A stretch of DNA of 64,000 bases from J054 sp965223095 (GCA_965223095.1 OZ244979.1:1922001-1986000), one strand, 5' to 3'. Shown: positions 36,202-44,251, numbered from the stretch's first letter. Numbers and translations: made by a program. The notes: generated by a model not told the origin, from the letters alone.

Positions 36202-36696
36202 CTGGATGGTCGGCGGACGGTCACCGTCAGCCCGGCGATTTGCTGGCCGGTGTTTGGCCTGTTTGCGCTCATCGGCGGGTGGCTGGGCTTTTCGTCTTGT
36301 GGAACACGGGCGGGCAGGCGCAAATCGCTGCGAATCTGCAGCGGCCCACCAGAAATAGCAGTTTGCCGCTGCCACCGCATACATTCATGGGCTGTGGCTG
36401 GGCGAGTGCTTCGCAAGAGATTCTCGGCCGGATCAGAGCGAACATGTCGGCAAGCTCTCATCATCATGTGCGCTACACGTCTCGCTGGTTGCGGGGGGCT
36501 GCGCGGCTTGCTGAGAATCCACTGCTCTAACACCCGCGCGGCTTGGGTCCGAAGCCGTTTGGCGTTATCCTTTCGCTACAGCAATGCGAATGCTCCGGCG
36601 TGACTCGATCGGGGCCCCAAACCAGCCGCTTAGGTAGTTAAAGACCGGTTGCTAGAAGCCGGTAATTGCCTGGGCTCAATACGCCAGGGAGGAACC
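36202..36696 (+). other. Intergenic region before the amidohydrolase
   Basis: About 495 bases. Several open frames run on both strands but all overlap one another and are rich in Arg, Cys, Trp and Ser, as expected from random GC-rich DNA. The only clear signal is the strong ribosome binding site GGAGG just before the amidohydrolase ATG. I see no further gene or repeat. Confidence 0.4.
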
Positions 36697-38169
36697 ATGG
36701 CCGCCAAGAAAGAATTTGACCTACTCATCAAGAATGTCCGGGTCGTGCGGCCCAACGCGTCCATGGTCGACGATGCTGATATCGCCATCAAGGGGGGTAA
36801 GTTCGCCAAAATCGCGCCGGGAATCGCGGCCAGCCGGGCGAAAAAGACTTTTAACGCGAAAAACCGCTTAGCTTTTCCGGGTTTGGTCGATCCGCATATG
36901 CACACCGGTATCTATGCGCCCCTAGACGAAGACGCAGTGACCGAAAGTCGCGCGGCGGCGCAAGGTGGCGTGACTTCTAGCCTTAACTATATTCGTACTG
37001 GCGGCTACTACCTGAATAAAGGCGGGCCATACAGTAAATTTTTCCCAGAAGTTTTGAGTCTGTCCAAGAATAATTTTCATGTGGACTACGCGTACCACAT
37101 CGCGCCCATGTCTAAACAGCATATCCGTGAGATTCCCAGTTTGGTGGATAAACACGGTGTGACGTCTTTTAAAATTTATATGTTCTACGGTGGCCATGGT
37201 TTGCATGGGTCATCTTCCAATCAATCCGAGTTCTTGATGATTGGTGATGAAGAGAAGTATGACTACGCGCATTTCGAGTTTGTGATGCGTGGTATTCAGA
37301 AGGCCCGCAAACGCTTTCCCGATAAGGCAGACGACATCAGTCTGAGTTTGCACTGTGAAACGGCCGAAATCATGGCCGCGTATACCAAGATGGTTGAGGG
37401 GCAGGGCAAACTCAAGGGCCTGCATGCTTACAGTGCGGCGCGTCCGCCCCATTCTGAGGGTCTGGCTATTTTTATTGCCGCCTACCTCGCCAACGAAACG
37501 GATCTACCGAACATCAATTTGCTGCATTTGACTTCACGCAAGGCCGTCGTGGCAGCCTTACAAATGGCGGAAGTATTTCCCCATATCGATTTCCGCCGCG
37601 AGGTGACCATTGGCCATTTGGTATTGGATGTGGATGCCAAGACTGGACCGCTGGCCAAAGTGAATCCGCCGATTCGGCCGCGCGAAGATGTTGAGTTTCT
37701 CTGGGAGGCTTTACTAGCGGGCGAACTCGATTGGGTTTGTTCGGATCATGCCTGCTGTAAACATGAAATGAAGGTCGACAAGCGACGCAAGAAGGATATT
37801 TGGTTGGCCAAATCCGGTTTCGGTGGCACGGAGTATCTGTTGGCGGCACTGGCCACGGAGGGCCGCAAACGTGGCCTTACCTGGAACGATATGGCGCGCT
37901 TGACCAGCTTCAACGCGGCGCGCCGGTTCGGCTTGAGCGGCAAGGGCGATATTGCCGAAGGTCTAGATGCTGATTTGGCCATCCTCGACCCCAGTGAGAC
38001 GTGGACCATTAATTCCAAGGATTCCGAGTCGCAGCAGGGCTATACGCCCTTCGAAGGATTGGAGATGACCGCCAAGGTAAAGACGACTTTTTTACGTGGC
38101 GAGCGTGTCTACGACAATGGCAAGATTGTCGGCAAGGCGTCAGGGCGCTACTTGGATCGGCCCTACTGA
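36697..38169 (+). CDS. Dihydropyrimidinase/hydantoinase-like amidohydrolase
   Basis: A 490-residue cytoplasmic metal-dependent amidohydrolase. Metal ligands are visible: the HxH of LVDPHMHTG (about residues 65-73), the Lys that is usually carbamylated in VTSFKIYMFYGG, His in SLHCETAE, His in NLLHLTSRKA and Asp in WVCSDHACC. The C-terminal FNAARRFGLSGKGDIAEGLDADLAILDP is the usual end of the family. Relatives open cyclic amides such as hydantoins, dihydropyrimidines or allantoin. ATG 36697 has GGAGG 4-5 bases upstream and is better than the in-frame start at 36649. Its stop overlaps by 7 bases the end of the leucyl-tRNA-synthetase paralogue, which is convergent. A step in breakdown of a nitrogen-containing ring is likely. 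Confidence 0.87.
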   Translation: MAAKKEFDLLIKNVRVVRPNASMVDDADIAIKGGKFAKIAPGIAASRAKKTFNAKNRLAFPGLVDPHMHTGIYAPLDEDAVTESRAAAQGGVTSSLNYIRTGGYYLNKGGPYSKFFPEVLSLSKNNFHVDYAYHIAPMSKQHIREIPSLVDKHGVTSFKIYMFYGGHGLHGSSSNQSEFLMIGDEEKYDYAHFEFVMRGIQKARKRFPDKADDISLSLHCETAEIMAAYTKMVEGQGKLKGLHAYSAARPPHSEGLAIFIAAYLANETDLPNINLLHLTSRKAVVAALQMAEVFPHIDFRREVTIGHLVLDVDAKTGPLAKVNPPIRPREDVEFLWEALLAGELDWVCSDHACCKHEMKVDKRRKKDIWLAKSGFGGTEYLLAALATEGRKRGLTWNDMARLTSFNAARRFGLSGKGDIAEGLDADLAILDPSETWTINSKDSESQQGYTPFEGLEMTAKVKTTFLRGERVYDNGKIVGKASGRYLDRPY

Positions 38170-40424
38170 CGGTCCCGTCTCAAGCGCTTTTGATGCTTTG
38201 CGCCTGCCGAGCCGCTGTGCTCACGCTCACCGGCCCTATGCTTGGTATGGCACGCGGCGGGCCTCGCTGCATTTGGCCAGAGCGCGGTACTGACTAATCC
38301 GTCCCCGCCGAGGAGTTCCCAAGCTTCTTCGCAGTGAAACGGCGCAAACGGGCTGAGTAGTTGCGTAATGGTCCGAGCAGACTTCTGGGCAAACGCCATG
38401 CTCTCTGGGTCGAGTGATTGATCCTGGGTTATTTTTGATAAGAGTCGACTGAAAATGGATAGGCGCCGGTCAATCAAGCGGATAGCCGCGTTCGGACGAT
38501 ATTCGGCGATAAATCTAGCGACGCGCTCAACATCGATTTCCAGGGAAGTGGAAAACTTTTCCCTTTTTTGCGTACTAATTGAAGCGCCACGATCGTTAAG
38601 CTGCCCTGTCGTAGCAGTTTGTTCACCCAGTTTGGTGACGGTGGAATAGAAGCGGTCCAGCAATTTGCGAGCCGCGGTAATGAGTTCTAATCGCCAGCGA
38701 ATTTGTTTGCCGGGGTTTGCTGCCCAGGCGATTGCGACCCGCAAAACATCGCTACCGTAAGTCTTGATTAGTTCTGATAGGTCACCCTCATGCGCGTAAC
38801 GTTTACTAATTTTGCCGAATTCGCCTAATACCAGGTCGTGACCGTGGTAACCGTCGATTAGCTCGCGGTGTTTGCTCAATCCTTTTTCGTGTAGAAACCA
38901 GCTAATGAATCGATGGACATGCGCTTGCGTATGAACATCGAAGCCGGAGTTGTACCAGTCGACGGGCAACCATTCGCTGAGCGGATTGTCGGTGAATGGG
39001 TTATCTTCGGGACGTTCTGCAGAGCATAAGATGAAGCACCAGGAATCGTCAAAATTGCAATCGATAGTATCGGATTCGCGCGCGGCCTCGCCTCGGCAGG
39101 ACGGACAGCTTGTCACGATGGGGTCTTCGTGTAACACGGGTAGATTTTCCGGCGACACTGGTAAGTATCCGCAACGATCACAATGAATAATCGGCATGGG
39201 CGTACCCCATTTCTTACCACGCGAAATAGCCCAATCGCGTATCCGGTAGTGTCGCGCTGGCTTGATGTCGGCGCTGGGCGCGCGCGGCGGCGCGCTTGCG
39301 CCCCGGGGTAGGCTTTTGCTTATGTCGTAGCGGCGGGCCAGAATCTGGTCACTCGTGTCGCAGGCTGGGGCGCATGACCGAAGTGTAGGACCAGCATCCG
39401 TTGACAGGTAGTTTACGGCCCAAATAGATAAAACAAACTGGCCATCTGGACTAAAGACGCGTAGACCCGTGTCGAATCCAAGTCGCCCTGATTCGCCCGA
39501 TCCCTTTTTTCGCCTAATGCCTTTTGGTGAAAGCATTGTAGTAAATCTAGCGACATTGTTGGCATACTCTTGCGGTTTCAAGGCCCCGGAACGCGGCGGT
39601 GCTATCGATATGAGGTTTTGGAGCGCATCACCTGTTGGCGCAGCGACGAGAAATTCGATCTTTTTAAGGTCATGGTGAGCGGGTACGAATACCTGCAGCG
39701 AATGACCCACTAGGCCCTTGTTGGCGAGTTGTAGTCTTATGTTCCAGCCTTCCGCCTGGCCAATAAATCCGCGCAGAAGTTGTTTGGATCGTTCTGACCA
39801 GTGTGGCAGCTGATCAAGGCGTTCCAGTAGCAGCTTCGTCGCTGATGCCATCCGAATAAACCACTGCGGCATTCTGCGGCTTCCGACCGGTTCGCCGCAT
39901 CGCCAGCAGCGGCCGTCGACAATTTGCAAAAATGCCAAGCTGATTTCGCAGGAAGAACACCATGGCAGGTCTTTTTCTCCCCGATACACTAGCCCCGTAT
40001 CTAGCATTTTCAAAAACAGCCACTGTGTCCAACGAAAAAAATTCGGATCCGAAGTGTTTCTTATTCGGGCAAAGTCGTAGCTGATTCCTAGGGTTCGAAA
40101 GGTGGTGAGCATCTCCTCGATGTTTCTATCTGTTAAAGCTTTGGGTTCGATTCCGAGCTCTTGTGCGGCTAATTCATTGGGCAAGCCAAAGGCGTCAAAG
40201 TTGGTGGTGTACAAGACATCGTACCCACACTGACGTTTGTAGCGTGCCATAATGTCGCCCAGCACGTAGTTCCGGAGGTGGCCAATATGCAGGTTGCCGT
40301 TTGGAAATGGGGCGGCATCACGGGTGTAATATTTGGGAAGCCTGGGCTGCTCAGGCGCGTGAAAACATTTCGCTGATTCCCACCGTTCTGTCCACTTCAG
40401 CTGTAGTTTTTCGTGTCGCTGCAT
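38163..40424 (-). CDS. Leucyl-tRNA synthetase paralogue with degraded editing domain
   Basis: A 753-residue class I aminoacyl-tRNA synthetase of the LeuRS type. The HIGH motif is intact (PFPNGNLHIGHLRNY, His46 and His49), as are FDAFGLP, two Zn-type Cys pairs (C156/C159, C173/C176) and a second pair of pairs (C415/C418, C440/C443), MPQWFIR and YRIRDWAISRGKKWG. KMSKS appears as KISKR (538-542). The CP1 editing insertion is present but its Thr-rich TTRPDT motif is replaced (VPAHHD) and the second motif is reduced to CDTSD. The C-terminal domain by which LeuRS grips the long variable arm of tRNA-Leu is absent; the protein ends in a basic tail. It starts 29 bases after the unusual tRNA gene on the same strand, so a dedicated tRNA partner is likely. 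Housekeeping leuS must lie elsewhere. Confidence 0.85.
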   Translation of the reverse strand: MQRHEKLQLKWTERWESAKCFHAPEQPRLPKYYTRDAAPFPNGNLHIGHLRNYVLGDIMARYKRQCGYDVLYTTNFDAFGLPNELAAQELGIEPKALTDRNIEEMLTTFRTLGISYDFARIRNTSDPNFFRWTQWLFLKMLDTGLVYRGEKDLPWCSSCEISLAFLQIVDGRCWRCGEPVGSRRMPQWFIRMASATKLLLERLDQLPHWSERSKQLLRGFIGQAEGWNIRLQLANKGLVGHSLQVFVPAHHDLKKIEFLVAAPTGDALQNLISIAPPRSGALKPQEYANNVARFTTMLSPKGIRRKKGSGESGRLGFDTGLRVFSPDGQFVLSIWAVNYLSTDAGPTLRSCAPACDTSDQILARRYDISKSLPRGASAPPRAPSADIKPARHYRIRDWAISRGKKWGTPMPIIHCDRCGYLPVSPENLPVLHEDPIVTSCPSCRGEAARESDTIDCNFDDSWCFILCSAERPEDNPFTDNPLSEWLPVDWYNSGFDVHTQAHVHRFISWFLHEKGLSKHRELIDGYHGHDLVLGEFGKISKRYAHEGDLSELIKTYGSDVLRVAIAWAANPGKQIRWRLELITAARKLLDRFYSTVTKLGEQTATTGQLNDRGASISTQKREKFSTSLEIDVERVARFIAEYRPNAAIRLIDRRLSIFSRLLSKITQDQSLDPESMAFAQKSARTITQLLSPFAPFHCEEAWELLGGDGLVSTALWPNAARPAACHTKHRAGEREHSGSAGAKHQKRLRRDRQ

Positions 40425-40453
40425 TGAGTCGCTTGGAATGTTTGTTGGGTAGT

Positions 40454-40657
40454 TGGTGCGCCCGACGGGAATCGAACCCGCGACCCCGGGTTAATAATCC
40501 GGTGCTCTTCAGTCTTCCACGAATCAAAAGGTGATTGCTAGCATCAATCCACAATCGTTTCCGATCACCGACTCTGGATAAGTGACCGGTAGAGGCTTGT
40601 TTCATTTTGCATACCACCAGTCCTTCGTTTGGACCTTGTCCATTGAGCTACGAGCGC
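40454..40657 (-). tRNA. tRNA-like gene with a 129-base insertion in the D-loop
   Basis: Read 5' to 3' on the minus strand: acceptor strand GCGCTCG (40657-40651), T8-A9, D-stem GCTC (40648-40645), D-loop AATGGAC with G18-G19, a 129-base insertion, A21, D-stem GAGC (40507-40504), A26, anticodon stem CCGGA/CCCGG, loop TTATTAA, a 4-base variable loop GGTC, T-arm GCGGG-TTCGATT-CCCGT, acceptor CGGGCGC and encoded ACCA. All acceptor pairs form (one G-T wobble), and all D-stem pairs form. The centre triplet of the anticodon loop is AUU (would read Asn AAU), with a single A31-C39 mismatch. Discriminator base is A73, as LeuRS needs. Its 5' end overlaps the aldolase stop codon; its 3' end lies 29 bases before the LeuRS-like gene. 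A dead remnant is possible but the intact pairing across the insertion argues against it. Confidence 0.72.
40509..40637 (-). other. Structured insertion inside the tRNA D-loop
   Basis: 129 bases placed after G18-G19, between the usual positions 20a and 21. By eye three hairpins form in order: GGTCC/GGACT with a 7-base loop (40635-40619), CCGGTCAC/GTGATCGG with a 13-base loop (40589-40561) and GATTG/CAATC with a 7-base loop (40549-40533); GAAA closing ATCG/CGAT is a competing fold. It is shorter than known group I introns and lacks a visible group I core. It shows no terminal inverted repeat or target-site duplication. Confidence 0.55.
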
Positions 40658-41688
40658 GTAGAGGGACGGTTTTCTGTGGCCAATTTCGAATTCTTGGCAA
40701 GCTCCTTCGCAATTTCAAAAATTTGATCTTCCTGTCCGGCCAATAGCTTGCGCCGGCCTAGTTCGAACAATAAATCTCTTGGGTCAACAGCCAATTTTGT
40801 CGAAATTTCTTGAACCGGTAGTCTAAAGCCCGAAAAAACGCCAGCTAGGGCGCTAACGATGCCAATCGTGCTAACTCGCGGTTTTGTCTTGAGCAATTCT
40901 CGCTCGGCGATATCTGCAATGTCTAGAGTCTTGTATAGATCAATTCCAGTGTTGTAGCCCATTCGGTTAAGCACTGCGATCAGTATTTCAATAGGCGTGT
41001 TCCCCGATCCCGCACCAAAGCCTCGAATTGTGCCGTCTACAATAACCGCGCCGGCTTCAACTGCTGCAATAGAGTTCGCTATTGCCAATCCCAAATTGTT
41101 ATGGGCGTGAAAACCCACCGAGACTTCTAGATTGGCAACCAGCGTGCTGATTCTCTCGGACACCTTGTTCGGCAGATAGTGGCCGGCGGAATCCATAATG
41201 ATGATGGCATCGGCACCAAATGATTGCATCAACCGGGCTTGGCGTAGCAAAAGTTTTAGTTCCGCCATATGTGACATCATCAATACGCCATAGGCTGTAG
41301 CTCCACGAGTCCTTGCGAATTCGATGTACCGTTGACTGGTGTCGGCTTCTGTGCAGTGAGTTGCAACACGAACAACATCAACGCCGATATCCAGCGCCGG
41401 TACCAAATCTCGCTGAATTGTTGCGAATCCGGGAATTAAGTGCACGCCAAGCTGTGAGCGCGTCAGCTCAGATCGGGCGGTTTCCAGTAATTCGCTATCG
41501 GTGTGCGCAGTTTCTCCAAGTAGCATCGTGGACGCACCGATACCATTGCCATGACCGACTTCCACGATTGGAAATCCAGCGTCGTTTGCGAGTTGGCAAT
41601 ATCGGGCGGTCTGGGCCAGTGAGATCTGGTGAGCCACCGCGTGATTGCCGTCTCTTAGGGTGGGGTCACTGACAATGATTGTTGTCAT
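40648..41688 (-). CDS. mhpE: 4-hydroxy-2-oxovalerate aldolase-like protein
   Basis: A 346-residue DmpG/MhpE-type metal-dependent aldolase. Landmarks: DPTLRDGNHAV (metal-binding Asp), VEVGHGNGIGASTM, RVATHCTEAD, IIIMDSAGHYLP, GFHAHNNLGLAIANS (metal-binding HxH) and GFGAGSGNTPIE. The family joins or splits pyruvate and an aldehyde, normally 4-hydroxy-2-oxovalerate. It follows the dehydrogenase by one base, matching the usual pair that channels the aldehyde between the two active sites. No other meta-cleavage gene is present, so it may work in the biosynthetic direction here (inference). The last codons and the TAG stop lie within the tRNA: the stop is tRNA bases 8-10. Confidence 0.9.
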   Translation of the reverse strand: MTTIIVSDPTLRDGNHAVAHQISLAQTARYCQLANDAGFPIVEVGHGNGIGASTMLLGETAHTDSELLETARSELTRSQLGVHLIPGFATIQRDLVPALDIGVDVVRVATHCTEADTSQRYIEFARTRGATAYGVLMMSHMAELKLLLRQARLMQSFGADAIIIMDSAGHYLPNKVSERISTLVANLEVSVGFHAHNNLGLAIANSIAAVEAGAVIVDGTIRGFGAGSGNTPIEILIAVLNRMGYNTGIDLYKTLDIADIAERELLKTKPRVSTIGIVSALAGVFSGFRLPVQEISTKLAVDPRDLLFELGRRKLLAGQEDQIFEIAKELAKNSKLATENRPSTRS

Positions 41689-41689
41689 A

Positions 41690-42610
41690 TCAGTGCGTCA
41701 TTCCCTGGTCGATTCCGCACCTAGTTGCTACTCGCTCCGCGAAATTTTCTGCGGCTACTACTGCGGCACCGTTGATAATATCTAGATTGCCGGCATGTGA
41801 TGGCAGAAAGCCGCCAAGGCTGCGAACTTGGATCGAGATTCGCAGCTGGTCCCCGTCGAAGCTGGGACGGGATAGCAGCTTATAGCCAGGTGTTTGCGCG
41901 GTCATTATTCGCAGCGTGCGGTTCAGCTGCTGATCTAAGGCGGCTGGGTTGGGTTGTTCAAGTCTGGCGAAAATCGTAAGCCGCATGTCGATATTGGGCG
42001 TTGCCGGATTAAATATTAGTCCGGCCTTGCAGTTTTTTATGCCCGTATAGTGCCTTATCGCAAACTCGGTCGTGTGAATATATTCATCGAGGTTTTGCCG
42101 GGTTGCTGGCCCCGCGCTCGCCGATGCGACGGTGGATATAGCTTCGATGTAAGAGACGTGTTTTTGAGTTTCGGCAATCGCGTGAGCGATTGGAATCGCG
42201 GCCTGCCCTCCGCAGGTGACCATATTGATGTGCTGTTGCTTAACGTAGCTCATGGAATCTATCGTTGGAATGCACATTTGCCCCAGTCGAGCTGGCGTTA
42301 AATCGATCGCGATTTTTCCAAGTGCTTGCAAGACGGGTAAATGTTCTGCGTGTCCTTGTGCGCTAGTTGCGTCAAACACCAAATCATAATCTGTTGCATG
42401 TTGTTCTAGATAGCGAATGCCATGGGGTGATGTGGGAATGCATTTTTTCTGCGCAGCCCTTAATCCGGTGGAAAACTTCGAACGACCAACAAAGGCCGTA
42501 CAGCGGAGCTTCTTGGAGCGGTCAACTTTCAGCATTAAATCGGTGCCAATTAGCCCGCTGCCTAGTATCGCTACTCGGAGTTGATTAGTTTGTCTTGGTG
42601 GTAGCGGCAT
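41690..42610 (-). CDS. mhpF: Acylating acetaldehyde dehydrogenase-like protein
   Basis: A 306-residue MhpF/DmpF-type CoA-acylating aldehyde dehydrogenase. The NAD loop is LRVAILGSGLIGTDLMLKV, the catalytic Cys is in NMVTCGGQAAIPIAHAI, and ISTVASASAGPATRQNLDEYI and HAGNLDIINGAAV match the family's conserved segments. It interconverts an acyl-CoA and an aldehyde. In degradative operons it forms a complex with the aldolase, which here follows at one base. With the desaturase gene 22 bases upstream and the tRNA and LeuRS-like gene downstream, it belongs to the minus-strand operon at 38.2-43.6 kb. Whether it accepts acetyl-CoA or a longer acyl group cannot be read. Confidence 0.88.
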   Translation of the reverse strand: MPLPPRQTNQLRVAILGSGLIGTDLMLKVDRSKKLRCTAFVGRSKFSTGLRAAQKKCIPTSPHGIRYLEQHATDYDLVFDATSAQGHAEHLPVLQALGKIAIDLTPARLGQMCIPTIDSMSYVKQQHINMVTCGGQAAIPIAHAIAETQKHVSYIEAISTVASASAGPATRQNLDEYIHTTEFAIRHYTGIKNCKAGLIFNPATPNIDMRLTIFARLEQPNPAALDQQLNRTLRIMTAQTPGYKLLSRPSFDGDQLRISIQVRSLGGFLPSHAGNLDIINGAAVVAAENFAERVATRCGIDQGMTH

Positions 42611-42632
42611 GTAGGTCGTCTAGGGCCAGTGC

Positions 42633-43583
42633 TTAGTTGTACCACCAGCTCGAAGGCACGGTATTACGGCGCTGTTGCAGTGCTGCGGAGGACGGGAACT
42701 TGGGGCTGTGAATCAGTCCCATTGCCAGTAATAGCTTTAATCCCCAAGCTGAGAAATCTACCTGCCACCACCGAAAACTGTTGCTGTAGGTATATGGAAA
42801 AGCGTGATGATTGTTATGCCAGCCCATGCCAAGGCTGAATGGAACAAATAACAAATTGTTCCGGGCAGAATCCTTTTTCCCAGGCGTGGTGTAGGGCCGG
42901 CTGCCCCAAACATGACAAAAACATTGCACTGACAAGGTTGCGAGGCGTCCGCAAAAAATCCGCGCAAGGCCGCCCCAAACTACACCGCTAACAAACTCCA
43001 TCCACGAGCCCGTTAGAACGAAAGCAATGATTCCTGGTGCAAAAACACCTAAGCTGAACCAAAGAACCGCATCCTGAGAAATGCGCACGATCAGCGCATC
43101 GCTCAATAGGTCAGGTGAGTATGTTTCTGGATCATAGTCTAGGGGGCTGGTTAAAAATCCGAAATACGCGTGCCACCATCCCCTCAACTTGTTGGCGCCC
43201 TGGGTACCGTAGTGCAGCGGGGAATGCGGATCGGCGCCTTCATCAGCATATCGATGATGCACGCGATGCATTGTTGACCACCAGATAATTGATCCGGCGC
43301 CAGCCATGGTTCCCGTGATGCCGAGATATGCCTTTGCTAACGGGGAGGCTCGAAACGCATTGTGGGCGAAGTATCGATGAAAGCCAGCTTCAAAACCAAA
43401 CATGGCAACAACGTACATGCTGGCGAACAATACGATATCTGTTGCTGAAACGAGTTCAAACCAGACTTCGTACAGGGCATAGAGAAAGCCAAAAAGCGGC
43501 AGTAGCTGGCGCAGTATTCTCTGCAGTAACACGGGTCTGGCTAAGCCTGTGGCGCTTGGTGTAATGTAACCGGCAGAATTCAA
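42633..43583 (-). CDS. Membrane fatty acyl desaturase
   Basis: A 316-residue integral membrane di-iron desaturase. The three His boxes are clear: HRYFAH, HRVHH and HNNHH. Hydrophobic helices surround them (IVLFASMYVVAMFGFEAGF, WFSLGVFAPGIIAFVL). The type resembles acyl-CoA or acyl-lipid delta-9 desaturases, which place a double bond in an acyl chain using O2 and an electron donor. It is the first gene of the minus-strand group, 22 bases before the acylating dehydrogenase. The start is TTG at 43583 with GGA 8-9 bases upstream; a GTG further in is possible. Position in the group makes a role in modifying an acyl precursor likely, though a general membrane-lipid role cannot be excluded. Confidence 0.88.
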   Translation of the reverse strand: MNSAGYITPSATGLARPVLLQRILRQLLPLFGFLYALYEVWFELVSATDIVLFASMYVVAMFGFEAGFHRYFAHNAFRASPLAKAYLGITGTMAGAGSIIWWSTMHRVHHRYADEGADPHSPLHYGTQGANKLRGWWHAYFGFLTSPLDYDPETYSPDLLSDALIVRISQDAVLWFSLGVFAPGIIAFVLTGSWMEFVSGVVWGGLARIFCGRLATLSVQCFCHVWGSRPYTTPGKKDSARNNLLFVPFSLGMGWHNNHHAFPYTYSNSFRWWQVDFSAWGLKLLLAMGLIHSPKFPSSAALQQRRNTVPSSWWYN

Positions 43584-44251
43584 TCGACTATCCAGGGTGG
43601 GGTTACAGGTGTTGGCCGCCGGGATTTTTATTCATTGACTCTACTCACTAAAACCTAAACTGCTCGGCTGCAATCACGAGATAGCAATCATTCGCTGCCG
43701 ATAAATCATCATCCCTCACTTCTCCGTATAGTCTGATTCTTGTTCTGGGACTTTAGTCCGGAGCTCAATTCACAGCTCTGCGCCGAATTCTTCGGTGTTG
43801 ACTGTGCTAACGATGCGATTCTTTAACTTCGGGGCGCTAGCAGATCTATGTATCTGGTGGGCTTACAACAACCCTTAGCGGGATTGCCCATCATGACGGC
43901 TTATTGATGCCCGTGGCCTGATTTATGGCAAATCGCAGACGCGGCTATTTCAGTTGATTGACCTCTTTGAGAATACCATAGATTGATGCACGGAGACTCA
44001 CTCGGGGTCATCAGATTCTAGTGGTTTGCTCGGGCGACTTGACTAGCCAGCCAGTGATATTCATAGCCTCGACCGAGGACAGCGGTTGGCTGATGTGGCT
44101 CGCGACTTACAACCTGCGTTCCCAGTTAAAGGAATAACTGGGAATCTCAATCGAAGTTGATGCGTATATGAACGGAAAACTCGCTGTTGCTATGGGCAAG
44201 GTCGCGGCGAAAGGGTTTTCGTCTTATGTGGTGCTGGGCCAGTATTAAACC
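43584..44251 (-). other. Intergenic region with a hairpin
   Basis: About 670 bases without a supported gene. TTCCCAGTTA (44119-44128) pairs perfectly with TAACTGGGAA (44135-44144) around a 6-base loop, about 110 bases beyond the stop of the MmgE/PrpD gene, where a terminator would be expected; no T-run follows on either strand. A 26-codon plus-strand frame (44168-44248) ending SSYVVLGQY could be a gene remnant. The promoter of the desaturase operon must be in the left part, but no clear boxes were seen. Confidence 0.4.

Noticed and set aside
40351..40617. Minus-strand open frame through the tRNA insertion and 3' half into the LeuRS-like gene
   Set aside because: It reads through conserved tRNA sequence and is rich in Arg, as translated tRNA genes usually are; the frame is likely a by-product.
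40454..40657. Group I intron or tmRNA explanation for the tRNA insertion
   Set aside because: 129 bases is shorter than known group I introns and no core helices are visible; in tmRNA the insertion replaces the anticodon arm, which is intact here.
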